A stretch of 64,000 bases of DNA from Streptomyces camelliae. Its GTDB lineage: Bacteria; Actinomycetota; Actinomycetes; Streptomycetales; Streptomycetaceae. Both the position numbers and the translations under genes were made by a program. A model generated the notes under the pieces. The model was not told the origin of the DNA, made no database searches, and saw nothing but the letters and a program-made list of their open reading frames with translations. Positions 23,489 through 31,995 of the stretch are shown here, piece by piece. The stretch is from contig NZ_CP115300.1 in NCBI RefSeq assembly GCF_027625935.1, positions 6,448,001-6,512,000 of the forward strand. The letters are read 5' to 3'. Each line of letters opens with the position of its first letter. Position 1 is the stretch's first letter.

Positions 23489-24793
23489 ATGGTCGAGCGC
23501 GCGAAGGCATCCACACGGGAAACGGAGCACACGACCACCCCCGCACCCCCCTCCGCCGCCACCCGCCGCACCGGCCTGCTCGTCACCTTCGTGCTCGGCG
23601 GCCTCACCGCGACACCCCCGCTCGCGATGGACATGTACCTCCCCTCGCTGCCCGAGGTCACCCGGTCCCTGCACGCCCCCGCCGCCACCGTCCAGCTCAC
23701 CCTCACCGCCTGCCTGGCCGGCATGGCCCTCGGGCAGCTGGTCGTCGGCCCCCTGAGCGACCGCTGGGGACGGCGCCGCCCGCTCCTCACCGGCCTCGCC
23801 GTCTACGTCGTCGCGACCGCCCTGTGCGCCCTCGCGCCGAACGTCGAGACCCTCGTCGCCTTCCGTCTCGCCCAGGGCCTCGCGGGCGCGGCCGGCATCG
23901 TCATCGCCCGAGCCGTCGTACGCGACCTGTACGACGGCGACGCCATGGCCCGCTTCTTCTCCACCCTGATGCTGATCTCCGGGGCCGCGCCCATCGTGGC
24001 CCCGCTGATCGGCGGACAGATCCTGCGGGTGACCGACTGGCGGGGCGTGTTCGTAGTCCTCACCGTGGTCGGCGCGCTGCTCGCCGCACTCGTCTGGCTG
24101 CGGCTGCCGGAGACGCTCGCGCCCGAGGAGCGGCAGAGCGGGGGAGCGGCGGAGTCACTGCGGGCCCTGCGCGCCCTCCTCGCCGACCTGCCCTTCACCG
24201 GCTACATGCTGGCCGGCGGCTTCGCCTTCGCCGCGCTGTTCGCCTACATATCGGCGTCGCCCTTCGTCATCCAGGAGATCTACGGCGCCTCCCCGCAGAC
24301 CTTCAGCCTGCTGTTCGGCCTCAACTCGGTCGGCCTCGTCGCCGCCGGGCAGCTCAACGGCAAGGTGCTGGTCGGCCGGGTCGCCCTGGAGAAGGTGCTG
24401 GCCTGCGGCCTGACGGTGATCGTGCTCGCCGCGACGGCCCTGCTGCTGATGTCGACGGGAGCGTTCGGAGACCTTGGGCTGGCCCCCACGGCCGCCGCCC
24501 TCTTCGTCCTGATGACGGCCATGGGCATCACCCTGCCCAACACCCAGTCCCTCGCCCTGCTGCGCACCCGGCACGCCGCCGGCTCCGCCTCCGCGCTCCT
24601 CGGCACCACCTCCTTCCTCGTCGGCGCGGTCGCCTCACCGCTCGTCGGCGTCGCCGGCGAACGCACCGCCGTACCCATGGCGCTCGTCCAACTGGCGGGA
24701 GCACTGGTCGCGGCGGCCTGCTTCGTGGGAATGTGCCGTCCCTGGAACACACGGGGGAACACCCGTGCGGGGTCGGAGGGAGACGAGCACTGA
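23489..24793 (+). CDS. Bcr/CflA-family multidrug MFS exporter
   Basis: 434 aa, twelve membrane segments. Signatures of the Bcr/CflA group: GGLTATPPLAMDMYLPSLPE, motif A in GPLSDRWGRRRPLLTG, LAQGLAGAAGIVIARAVVRD (motif C). ATG at 23489 preceded by GGAGAGGGAGGG. Exports drugs such as chloramphenicol or bicyclomycin in characterised members. Its stop overlaps the CTG start of the hydrolase gene, so the two are coupled. Confidence 0.92.
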   Translation: MVERAKASTRETEHTTTPAPPSAATRRTGLLVTFVLGGLTATPPLAMDMYLPSLPEVTRSLHAPAATVQLTLTACLAGMALGQLVVGPLSDRWGRRRPLLTGLAVYVVATALCALAPNVETLVAFRLAQGLAGAAGIVIARAVVRDLYDGDAMARFFSTLMLISGAAPIVAPLIGGQILRVTDWRGVFVVLTVVGALLAALVWLRLPETLAPEERQSGGAAESLRALRALLADLPFTGYMLAGGFAFAALFAYISASPFVIQEIYGASPQTFSLLFGLNSVGLVAAGQLNGKVLVGRVALEKVLACGLTVIVLAATALLLMSTGAFGDLGLAPTAAALFVLMTAMGITLPNTQSLALLRTRHAAGSASALLGTTSFLVGAVASPLVGVAGERTAVPMALVQLAGALVAAACFVGMCRPWNTRGNTRAGSEGDEH

Positions 24794-25914
24794 GCGCACC
24801 GAGACTGCGCGCCGACACACCGGAACGGGCCGGACTCGACCCGGCCGCCATCGCGCACCTGGTCGGCGAGCTGCACGCCCTCACCTCCGGCGACCGCCCC
24901 TGGGCGGCCGGCGCCGTCGTGCTCGCCGGCCGCGGACCCGTGATCGCCGTGGCCGAGGCCACCGGCTGGGCGGTGCGCTACGCCGCCTACGACCCCGGGA
25001 CCGACACCGGTGTGGAACTGCCGCCCGAGGCCCGGGTCCCGATGACCACGGACACCCCCTTCGACCTGGCCTCCCTCACCAAGCTGTTCACGTCCGTCGC
25101 GGCCGTGCAGCAGATCGAGCGCGGCACCCTCGGCATGGACGCCAAGGTCGGCGACTACCTGCCCGACTTCCACGCGGCGGCCGCCCACGGCATCACCGTC
25201 CGCCAGCTCCTCACCCACACCTCCGGACTGCGCCCCGAACTCCCGCTGTACGACTCCCCCTACGACGCGAGCCGGCTGTCCCGCTTGCGCGCCGAGGCCC
25301 CGACGACCGAGCCCGGCAGATACGTCTACTCCGACCTGAACATGCTCCTGCTCCAGTCCGTGCTGGAGCGCATCACCGGCCGCGGCCTCGGCGTCCTGAT
25401 CGCGGACGGCATCACCCGCCCCCTCGGCATGACCGCGACCGCCTTCGGCCCCTGCCCCGGCGCGGCGGCCACCGAGGACCAGCGGCGGCCGTGGGCCAAG
25501 GCGGACCGCGGAATGCTGCGGGGCGTGGTCCACGACGAGAACGCGTGGGCGCTCGGCGGCGTCGCCGGACACGCGGGCCTGTTCTCCACCGCCGGCGACC
25601 TCGCGGTCTTCTGCCGCACCCTGCTCGCCGGCGGTTCCTACGGCCCCGCCCGCATCCTCGGCCCCGACTTCGTCGAACTGCTCCTGACCCCGCCCGGCCT
25701 GGGCTTCGCCGTGGACCAGCCCTGGTTCATGGGCGAACTGTCGGGCAAGGGCGCGGCGGGCCACACGGGCTTCACCGGCACCTCCCTGGTCCTGGACCCG
25801 GCGACGGACACCTTCCTGGTGCTGCTGGCGAACACGGTCCATCCGAGAAGACGCCCGCCGGACAGCGAGCCACGGGCGGCGCTCGCCACCTGGCTGGCAA
25901 GGGCGGTGATCTGA
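24790..25914 (+). CDS. serine hydrolase, beta-lactamase class C / CubicO type, CTG start
   Basis: 374 aa. Penicillin-binding-fold hydrolase: SxxK in DLASLTKLFTSVAA, Tyr motif in YVYSDLNMLLL (YSD in place of YSN), and HTG in AAGHTGFTGTSLVL. There is no signal peptide, so it is cytoplasmic. Family members are esterases or peptidases. In frame, no ATG or well-placed GTG exists. A CTG at 24790 (CTGAGCGCACCG) overlaps the TGA of the exporter gene and follows GGAGGGAGACGAG; homology starts right there (RLRADTPERAGLDPAAI). The CTG start is therefore inferred. Confidence 0.85.
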   Translation: MSAPRLRADTPERAGLDPAAIAHLVGELHALTSGDRPWAAGAVVLAGRGPVIAVAEATGWAVRYAAYDPGTDTGVELPPEARVPMTTDTPFDLASLTKLFTSVAAVQQIERGTLGMDAKVGDYLPDFHAAAAHGITVRQLLTHTSGLRPELPLYDSPYDASRLSRLRAEAPTTEPGRYVYSDLNMLLLQSVLERITGRGLGVLIADGITRPLGMTATAFGPCPGAAATEDQRRPWAKADRGMLRGVVHDENAWALGGVAGHAGLFSTAGDLAVFCRTLLAGGSYGPARILGPDFVELLLTPPGLGFAVDQPWFMGELSGKGAAGHTGFTGTSLVLDPATDTFLVLLANTVHPRRRPPDSEPRAALATWLARAVI

Positions 25915-25997
25915 GCACCACCGTTGATCCGAGCACCACCGGTGATCTGCGCACCACCGGTGATCTGCGCACCACCGGTGATCTGCGCACCACCGTA
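25908..25997 (+). repeat. five tandem copies of an 18-bp repeat
   Basis: Units at 25908, 25926, 25944, 25962 and 25980; consensus GATCTGCGCACCACCGGT, units 3 and 4 identical. The first unit contains the stop codon of the hydrolase gene, and the array ends 10 bp before the rsm22-like start codon. Unit junctions form the palindrome ACCGGT. The position suggests an effect on the 5' leader of the next gene. Confidence 0.9.
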
Positions 25998-26007
25998 GAA
26001 TCAGCGG

Positions 26008-27006
26008 GTGAACGACCCCATGACCCCGGCCCACACCCTGCGCGCCGCCCTGGACGACGTCCTCGCCGGGCTCCCGCCCACCCAGGCCGCCGGAGCCGTG
26101 GAACGGCTGATCGCCAACTACCGGGGCGAGACCCCGACCCACGCGCCGATCCTCCGCGACCGCGCCGACGTCGCCGCCTACGCCGCCTACCGCATGCCCG
26201 CCACCTTCGAGGCCGTCCACGCGGCGCTGGCGGCGTTCGCGGCGGCCGCCCCCGACGACTGGACCCCCGGCAGCCATGTCGACGTCGGCGGTGGCACCGG
26301 CGCCGCGACCTGGGCCGTCACCGCGACCTGGCCCGGCGAGCGCGCCGTCACCGTGCTGGACTGGGCCGAGCCCGCCCTCGCCCTCGGCCGTGAGATCGCC
26401 GCCGCCAACCCCGCCCTGCGCGGCGCCCGCTGGCAGCGCGCCCGGATCGGCGCCGACCTCACCCTGGACGCCACCGACCTCGTCACCGTGTCGTACGTCC
26501 TCAACGAACTCGCCGAGCCCGACCGGGCCGCCCTCGTCGACGCCGCTGCCGCCGCCGCGCAGGCCGTGGTGATCGTGGAGGCCGGCACCCCGGCCGGCTA
26601 CGCCCGCGTCATCGAGGCCCGCGACCGCCTGATCCGCGCCGGCCTGCACATCGTCGCGCCCTGCCCGCACAGCGCCGGCTGCCCCATCGAGCCCGGCAAG
26701 GACTGGTGCCACTTCTCCGCCCGGGTGAGCCGCTCCTCCCTGCACCGCCGGATCAAGGGCGGCACGCTGCCGTACGAGGACGAGAAGTTCTCCTACGTCG
26801 CCGCCACCCGCCTGCCCGCCGCCCCGGCCCCCGCCCGGGTCGTCCGCCGCCCCCAGATCCGCAAGGGCCAGGTGCTGCTCGATCTGTGCGAGGCGGACGA
26901 GCGGCTGACCCGCACGACGGTCACCAAGCGCCACGGTGAGCTGTACAAGGCGGCACGGGACGCGGAGTGGGGGGACCGGTGGCCGCCCGGCGACGTGTCC
27001 GAGTGA
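26008..27006 (+). CDS. Rsm22/METTL17-family ribosomal small-subunit protein
   Basis: 332 aa, GTG start. A methyltransferase-fold domain (DVGGGTGAATWAVTATWPGE as SAM motif I; VTVLDWAEPALALGREIA) is followed by a cysteine-rich segment APCPHSAGCPIEPGKDWCHF and a fourth Cys in LLDLCEADE. These four Cys match the [4Fe-4S] site known in mitochondrial METTL17/Rsm22, which assists small ribosomal subunit assembly. The bacterial homologues are presumed to bind the 30S subunit. The 5' leader includes the 18-bp minisatellite. Confidence 0.88.
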   Translation: MNDPMTPAHTLRAALDDVLAGLPPTQAAGAVERLIANYRGETPTHAPILRDRADVAAYAAYRMPATFEAVHAALAAFAAAAPDDWTPGSHVDVGGGTGAATWAVTATWPGERAVTVLDWAEPALALGREIAAANPALRGARWQRARIGADLTLDATDLVTVSYVLNELAEPDRAALVDAAAAAAQAVVIVEAGTPAGYARVIEARDRLIRAGLHIVAPCPHSAGCPIEPGKDWCHFSARVSRSSLHRRIKGGTLPYEDEKFSYVAATRLPAAPAPARVVRRPQIRKGQVLLDLCEADERLTRTTVTKRHGELYKAARDAEWGDRWPPGDVSE

Positions 27007-27033
27007 CCGTCCGGCCTTGTTAGCGTCTTGGCC

Positions 27034-27663
27034 ATGGCCAAGAACCCCGCCCCCGACGCCACCCGGCGCAGCGAGAAGTCGCGCCGTGCGATCTACGACG
27101 CCGCCCTCGCCCTGGTCGGCGAGGTCGGGTACCCGAAGACCACGGTCGAGGGGATCGCCGCCCGGGCCGGCGTCGGCAAGCAGACGATCTACCGGTGGTG
27201 GCCGTCCAAGGCCGCCGTCCTGCTGGAGGCGTTCCTCGACCTGGCCACGCGCACGGCCGAGGAAGCCGGGCAGGAGCCGTACGCCATCCCGGACACGGGC
27301 GACCTCGCCGCCGACCTCAAGGCGGTGCTGCGGGCCACGGTGGACGAACTCCTCGACCCCCGCTTCGAGGTACCGGCCCGCGCCCTGACCGCCGAGGGCG
27401 TGGTCAACGAACCGCTCGGCCGCGAGTTCGTCACCAAGCTTCTCGAACCCCAGCTCCAGCTGTACGTCGACCGGCTCCGGGCCGCGCAGGACGCCGGGGC
27501 CGTACGGCCCGACGTCGATCCCCGCATCGCCCTGGAGCTGTTCGTCTCCCCGCTCGCCCAGCGCTGGCTGCAGCGGACCGGACCGATCTCGTACGACTAC
27601 ACGGACACCCTGGTCGACTACGCCCTGCACGGAATCGGACCCCAGACACCCCGAAGCCGATGA
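27034..27663 (+). CDS. TetR/AcrR-family regulator
   Basis: 209 aa; ATG at 27034. HTH at about 20-65: KSRRAIYDAALALVGEVGYP, TTVEGIAARAGVGKQTIYRW, WPSKAAVLLEAF. The C-terminal domain (LQLYVDRLRAAQDAGAVRPD, LVDYALHGIG) is the TetR_C-33-like type seen beside exporters. No obvious neighbouring target; it lies 27 nt after the Rsm22 gene. Confidence 0.9.
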   Translation: MAKNPAPDATRRSEKSRRAIYDAALALVGEVGYPKTTVEGIAARAGVGKQTIYRWWPSKAAVLLEAFLDLATRTAEEAGQEPYAIPDTGDLAADLKAVLRATVDELLDPRFEVPARALTAEGVVNEPLGREFVTKLLEPQLQLYVDRLRAAQDAGAVRPDVDPRIALELFVSPLAQRWLQRTGPISYDYTDTLVDYALHGIGPQTPRSR

Positions 27664-27740
27664 AGATGGGACGATAAGGCATGCTGTCCGCACACCACCG
27701 AGGCGACACCATCGCGGCGACCACCGAGGCGAGGGGATAG

Positions 27741-28472
27741 ATGAGCGCGACGTTCGGCGGCCGGTCCGGCCGGCAGGGCAGACTCTCCCAGTGGCTGCGG
27801 GGACGCCGCCCCAAGGAGGCCGTCGGCACCGACGGCCGTGAGGCCCTGCTGCTCGCCGCCGCCGCCGCGGGCCTGCCGCTCGCCCCCGCCGCGCACCCCG
27901 CCCCCGGCTACGGCTGTTCCTGCGACCGCGTCGGCTGTCCCACCCCGGCCCGGCACCCGGTGTCGTTCGCCTGGCAGACGCAGTCCACCACCGACCGCGC
28001 CCAGATCGAGCGCTGGGCCCGGCACCAGCCGCAGGCCAACTTCATCACCGCCACCGGGATGACCCACGACGTCCTCGACGTGCCCCTGGAGGCCGGCCGG
28101 GAGGCCCTGGAGCGGCTGCTCGGCGCCGGTGTCGAGGTCGGCCCGGTCGCCGAGAGCGGCGACGGCCGCATGCTGTTCTTCACCCTCACCCGCGGCACCC
28201 CCGAGGACGAGGACGAGTGGTGGCCCTGCGAGCTGGACTGCCACCCCGAGACCATGGACGAGCACCCCGGCCTGCGCTGGCACTGCCGGGGCTCCTACGT
28301 GCTCGTACCGCCCGCCCGGCTGCCCGGCGACGACGACCGGCAGGTGCGCTGGGTGCGCGGCCCGGAGCAGCCGCTGCCGGACCCGCTCAGCCTCCTGGAG
28401 GTCCTCACCGACGCCTGCGCCCGCCACGCCGGCACCGAACACCACGCGGCCGCCTGGCCGTCGCGACACTAG
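27741..28472 (+). CDS. bifunctional DNA primase/polymerase (prim-pol N-terminal) domain protein
   Basis: 243 aa. The primase/polymerase-type fold seen in many actinobacterial single-domain proteins: EALLLAAAAAGLPLAPAAHP, GYGCSCDRVGCPTPARHPVS with Cys residues, RHQPQANFITATGMTHDVLD, and the later GSYVLVPPAR. The catalytic D-h-D of true prim-pol enzymes is reduced to DVLDVP, so catalytic activity is uncertain. Chromosomal copies are widespread in Streptomyces and have no proven role. Downstream is a typical Streptomyces intergenic hairpin sequence. Confidence 0.82.
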   Translation: MSATFGGRSGRQGRLSQWLRGRRPKEAVGTDGREALLLAAAAAGLPLAPAAHPAPGYGCSCDRVGCPTPARHPVSFAWQTQSTTDRAQIERWARHQPQANFITATGMTHDVLDVPLEAGREALERLLGAGVEVGPVAESGDGRMLFFTLTRGTPEDEDEWWPCELDCHPETMDEHPGLRWHCRGSYVLVPPARLPGDDDRQVRWVRGPEQPLPDPLSLLEVLTDACARHAGTEHHAAAWPSRH

Positions 28473-28610
28473 GCGCTCCGCTGGGAACAGCCGCGACGGG
28501 CCGTCGATCGGCTGCTGCGCAGTCGTGGCTGGTCGCTCCCCCAAGTGTTCTCGGCTTCGCTCGAACCCGGGGGACCCCATCGCGGCGAAGCCGCTGTCGA
28601 GCACAGCCCC

Positions 28611-28627
28611 GCGCCCCTTCGGGGCGC
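28611..28627. terminator. GCGCCCC-TTC-GGGGCGC hairpin in a common Streptomyces intergenic sequence
   Basis: A 7-bp perfect stem with a TTC loop, directly between two convergent genes. The preceding 130 bp (CTCCCCCAAGTGTTCTCGGC, GGGGGACCCC, AGCCCCGCGCCCC) is of the kind repeated between genes throughout Streptomyces genomes; no gene is seen in it. Confidence 0.7.
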
Positions 28628-28629
28628 TT

Positions 28630-29646
28630 CTACTCGCCCTGCGCCGACGTCAGTCCCGGCACCCGGCCCAGCATGGACACCGCGCCGCTGCCTGCCGGGT
28701 CCAGGGCGACCTCGTTGGACATGAACTCCAGCGTCAGGGACTGCTTCACCTCGCCCTGGGTCAGGGCCTGCACGTCCTTGTTCTGGGCCGGCATCGTGGT
28801 GCCCGCGGCGACGGTCCGCTTCTCGTAGTGGTGCGTGGTGAAGAACACCAGCGCCCCGCCGTCCGCCGTCCGCAGCGCCAGTGGCTGGTAGTCGCCGCCG
28901 GTCAGCGGCTTGTCGATGAACTGGGTGACCAGACCCGGCTTGCGGGCCCGCTGGGCGCGGTTCGCGCGCTCGACGCTCGTGTACGAGCCGTCGGCGAAGG
29001 TCTTCCCGCCCTTCTGGAGGTACGACACGTAGTCCGCGCTCAGCCTGCCGGGCGCCACGGCGAGCTGAGCCGAGTTCGCCGGCACGGCTTCGGCCCAGCC
29101 GTCCTTGTCGGTCGTGAACCGCGGTACGGAGCCCGGCGCGACCAGCGTCAGATACGCCACCTGCCACGGCTCGTTCAGACCGCCCCGTGTGAACACCAGC
29201 AGCCAGCGCGCGTTGCCCGCCTTGTTGCCCCGGGCGTCGGCGACGAACCAGCGCGGCCAGCCCGCCTTCTTGGGGATGGTGATCCGCACGTCCGTCAGCT
29301 TCAGCGGCACGTGATCGGGGTTGCCCGACGGGCTGTTGGTGTGCCCCGCCTTGAGCCGGGCGGCGTCGATGTCGCCGAACGGGCCGGTGACGTAGGGCGC
29401 GTCCAGGGAGCTGTCGAAGGCCTTGTCGGCCTTGTTGTACGCGGTCGTGAACGCGGTGACCGCCTTGGCGGCCTCGGCACGGGTGGCGGCGGGGAGCACC
29501 TCCCGCTCCCCGTGCACCACCACGCACCCGCTCGTCATCAGCGCCAAAGCGGTCAGCGAGGCCGCCATGAGTCCGTTCCGGCGCGCCGTCACGACCGCGT
29601 CACGGTCACGCCTGCGGAGCCTGCGCGGGCTGCGATCCCTGCTCAT
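28630..29646 (-). CDS. secreted lipoprotein, DUF8094-like
   Basis: 338 aa. A basic N-terminus is followed by a lipoprotein signal (NGLMAASLTALALMTSGC) with the lipobox T-S-G-C near residue 41, so it is anchored outside the membrane; a start further in (VTARRNGLMAAS) would give a more usual signal length. The rest is an alpha/beta domain: AVTAFTTAYNKADKAFDSSL, RWFVADARGNKAGNARWLLV, FMSNEVALDPAGSGAVSMLG. I recognise it only as a conserved actinobacterial extracytoplasmic family. Divergent from the gene at 29742. Confidence 0.72.
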   Translation of the reverse strand: MSRDRSPRRLRRRDRDAVVTARRNGLMAASLTALALMTSGCVVVHGEREVLPAATRAEAAKAVTAFTTAYNKADKAFDSSLDAPYVTGPFGDIDAARLKAGHTNSPSGNPDHVPLKLTDVRITIPKKAGWPRWFVADARGNKAGNARWLLVFTRGGLNEPWQVAYLTLVAPGSVPRFTTDKDGWAEAVPANSAQLAVAPGRLSADYVSYLQKGGKTFADGSYTSVERANRAQRARKPGLVTQFIDKPLTGGDYQPLALRTADGGALVFFTTHHYEKRTVAAGTTMPAQNKDVQALTQGEVKQSLTLEFMSNEVALDPAGSGAVSMLGRVPGLTSAQGE

Positions 29647-29741
29647 CGGGTCCCTTCACCTTCCCCTTCCCGGAGGCGAACCCTACCGGGGCGAAGAACA
29701 CCGCGGGTGCCGGGTCCGCGGTTCGTGGGACGCTGGCCGGC

Positions 29742-30641
29742 ATGGGGAACGCGCGCAGGGAGCTGCTGGGGGCCGGCCGGCTGGTGCTGGACATCAGGGA
29801 CCGGCCGGAGCCGCCGTCGCTCCGCTTCGAGACGGCGGACGACGGCAGGATGCTGCTGCTGCGGCAGTCCGGGCGCCCGCTGCTGCTCGGCCGCTCGTTC
29901 GCCGACGGCGCCCCGTGCTGCCCCGAGCTGCGTCTGCACCGCCTCGACGGCTACCGCTCGCCCCTGCCGCCCCTGTCGGCGGCGCAGCAGCGGTCGTCCT
30001 CCCTCAACTGGCCACACCAGTACGCCCGTTGGCTGGAGGAGGCGACCGGGACACCGCTGCGCGACGGCCGCTGGGAGCTGGCCCTGCGCACCGGATTCCC
30101 ACCCGGCATCTGGGAGGAGGATCTGGTGCGGGAGTGGCCGGGCGGCGAACTCGGGTTGTACTGCGGCGGCGGCTGGCACGGTGTCGTCCCCCTGCGCCCG
30201 CTCTCGCCGTCCGACTCCGGCCGGGTCAAGGCGCAGCGCAGACTCGTCCGCGAGGGCACGGTCGCCCCTGTCCTGCTGTGGTGGGTGACCTTCCTCGACG
30301 GCTGGCTCCTCCTGGACGGCCACGACCGGGCGGTGGCGGCGCTGGCGGAGGGGCGCAGGCCGGACTGTGTGGTGCTGACCCGGTTGCCCGCGGCCGACGA
30401 GCAGTGGCGCGGGGCCGAGAAGATCGAGGAGGCGTACGAGCACCACATGAAGCGGCTCGCCGCCCTTCCCCCGGGGCCGGGGACCGAACGGCAGCGGGAC
30501 CTCCTGGAGCGGGCCCACGGTGACACGCTCGCCGAGCTGCCGTACGCCTCCGTGTCCACCGGCACCCACCCCCTGCCCGGCGGTGCCCCCGCCTGGCGCG
30601 CGCTCGCCCGTGCCGCGATGTTTCAATTCCCCGGTGACTGA
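29742..30641 (+). CDS. hypothetical protein
   Basis: 299 aa, soluble, no signal or membrane segment. Trp- and Arg-rich stretches include NWPHQYARWLEEATGTPLRD, GRWELALRTGFPPGIWEEDL and WWVTFLDGWLLLDGHDRAVA. I do not recognise the family. The phrase LDGHDRAVAA resembles ParB-like substrate loops, but the rest does not fit. It overlaps the start of the PhzF gene by 8 nt, so the two are translationally coupled. Confidence 0.7.
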   Translation: MGNARRELLGAGRLVLDIRDRPEPPSLRFETADDGRMLLLRQSGRPLLLGRSFADGAPCCPELRLHRLDGYRSPLPPLSAAQQRSSSLNWPHQYARWLEEATGTPLRDGRWELALRTGFPPGIWEEDLVREWPGGELGLYCGGGWHGVVPLRPLSPSDSGRVKAQRRLVREGTVAPVLLWWVTFLDGWLLLDGHDRAVAALAEGRRPDCVVLTRLPAADEQWRGAEKIEEAYEHHMKRLAALPPGPGTERQRDLLERAHGDTLAELPYASVSTGTHPLPGGAPAWRALARAAMFQFPGD

Positions 30642-31290
30642 CTACGACGTACTCCGTGTCTTCTGCGGACCGAACGGCGGCTACGGCAATGAACTCGGTG
30701 TCGTCCGCGACGGCTCGGTGCTGCCCGAGCGGAGCGACCGGCAGGAGCTGGCGGCCAAGCTCGGCTTCAGCGAGACCGTGTTCGTGGACGACCCCGAGCG
30801 CGGCGTCATCGACATCTACACCCCCACCCTGCGGCTGCCCTTCGCCGGTCACCCCTGCGTCGGCACCGCCTGGCTGCTCGACGTGCCCGAACTGGTCACC
30901 CCCGCCGGAGTCGTCGGAGTCCGGCTGGACGGCGAGTTCAGCTGGATCGAGGCGCGGGCGGAGTGGGCGCCGCCGCGCACCCTGCGGCAGTACGCCACCG
31001 CCGCCGAGGTCGACGCCCTGGACGTCCCCCTGCCCGGCGAGTGGATCTACGCCTGGGCCTGGGAGGACGAGGCGGCCGGCCGGATCCGCGCCCGTGCCTT
31101 CCCCGGCCGCGACGACGGCATCGACGAGGACGAGGCCACCGGCGCCGCCGCACTCCTGCTCACCGACCAGCTGGGCCGCGCCCTGAACATCACCCAGGGC
31201 AAGGGCTCCCAGATCCTCACCGCCCCCCAGCCGCACGGCTGGGTGGAGATCGGCGGACGGGTGTACCTGGAACGCCAGCCGGAGCGCTAG
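30634..31290 (+). CDS. PhzF-family isomerase/epimerase-like protein
   Basis: 218 aa, GTG start at 30634 overlapping the previous stop. PhzF/diaminopimelate-epimerase-like fold: GGYGNELGVV carries the catalytic Glu of the family, LRLPFAGHPCVGTAW the central loop, and ATGAAALLLTDQLG the second half. It is shorter than PhzF (about 280 aa), with a compact second lobe. The reaction is unknown; PhzF itself isomerises trans-2,3-dihydro-3-hydroxyanthranilate. Confidence 0.88.
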   Translation: MTDYDVLRVFCGPNGGYGNELGVVRDGSVLPERSDRQELAAKLGFSETVFVDDPERGVIDIYTPTLRLPFAGHPCVGTAWLLDVPELVTPAGVVGVRLDGEFSWIEARAEWAPPRTLRQYATAAEVDALDVPLPGEWIYAWAWEDEAAGRIRARAFPGRDDGIDEDEATGAAALLLTDQLGRALNITQGKGSQILTAPQPHGWVEIGGRVYLERQPER

Positions 31291-31327
31291 CGGGTGTCGT
31301 TTGGATCATCCCGGCGTCGCGGGCCCC
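31291..31327. repeat. second, one-armed copy of the GTGTCGTT element
   Basis: 31292-31318 matches 4971-4997 with two differences in 27 bp. It lies exactly between two CTAG tetranucleotides (31287-31290 and 31328-31331), each of which supplies the stop codon of a neighbouring gene. CTAG also precedes the first copy, so CTAG may be the target-site duplication. Confidence 0.65.
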
Positions 31328-31975
31328 CTAGGCACTCAGCGGAAACTCCTCACCCAGCGCCCTGAACACCGCCGTGTTCAGGGCGAACGCCCGCTTGCAC
31401 TCGGCGACCATCCGCTGCTTCTCCAGGTCGTCAACGGCTATCGCGTCCAGCAGTTCGCGGTAACTCCGCTTGAACGCGGCCGGGTTGGAGAGCCCCTCGA
31501 AGACGTAGAACCGAACCCCGTCGCCCTTCCTCGCGAAGCCCCACGTCCGCTCCGCCCGGTCCCGGATGATCTGGCCGCCGGACAGGTCGCCCAGATAGCG
31601 GGTGTAGTGGTGGGCGACGTAGCCACCCGGCCAGCGCTCGGCGCACGCGCGGACCCGGTCCGCGTACGCCCGGGTCGCCGGCAGGGCGCTCAGCCCCGCC
31701 CGCCAGCCGGCGCCCCGCAGATGCGCCAGGTCCCGCTCCAGCGCCGGGAGGCGCAGCAGCTCCGGCCGGATGAAGGGGCCGGCCACCGGATCGGCCGCCA
31801 GCCGCCCGGCACCGCTCTCCAGTGCCTCGTACACGAACCACAGCTGCTCGGTGTAGCGCGCGTACGCCGCCACGCCCAGCCGGCCGCCGAGCAGATCGGT
31901 CATGAACGTCGAGGTCTCCGCCTCGGCGTGCTGCTCGTGGGATGCGGTACGGATGAGGGCCGAGAACGAGTCCAT
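31328..31975 (-). CDS. hmuO: biliverdin-producing heme oxygenase
   Basis: 215 aa. Opens heme to biliverdin, CO and Fe2+ for iron acquisition. Proximal His in RTASHEQHAEAE, the distal-helix signature YLGDLSGGQIIRDRA, and YTEQLWFVYEALE. ATG at 31975 (MDSFSALI). The stop codon is formed by the CTAG flanking the repeat element. The upstream palindrome at 31996-32010 overlaps its promoter. No heme transporter is adjacent. The symbol follows the Corynebacterium homologue. Confidence 0.93.
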   Translation of the reverse strand: MDSFSALIRTASHEQHAEAETSTFMTDLLGGRLGVAAYARYTEQLWFVYEALESGAGRLAADPVAGPFIRPELLRLPALERDLAHLRGAGWRAGLSALPATRAYADRVRACAERWPGGYVAHHYTRYLGDLSGGQIIRDRAERTWGFARKGDGVRFYVFEGLSNPAAFKRSYRELLDAIAVDDLEKQRMVAECKRAFALNTAVFRALGEEFPLSA

Positions 31976-31995
31976 GAAGCCACCGCCCAACGTTG

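Noticed and set aside
24280..27693. 1137-codon open frame on the minus strand
   Set aside because: It is antisense to the exporter, hydrolase, Rsm22 and TetR genes, has Gly/Arg/Ala/Val-rich shadow composition and no domain. High-GC DNA produces such frames.
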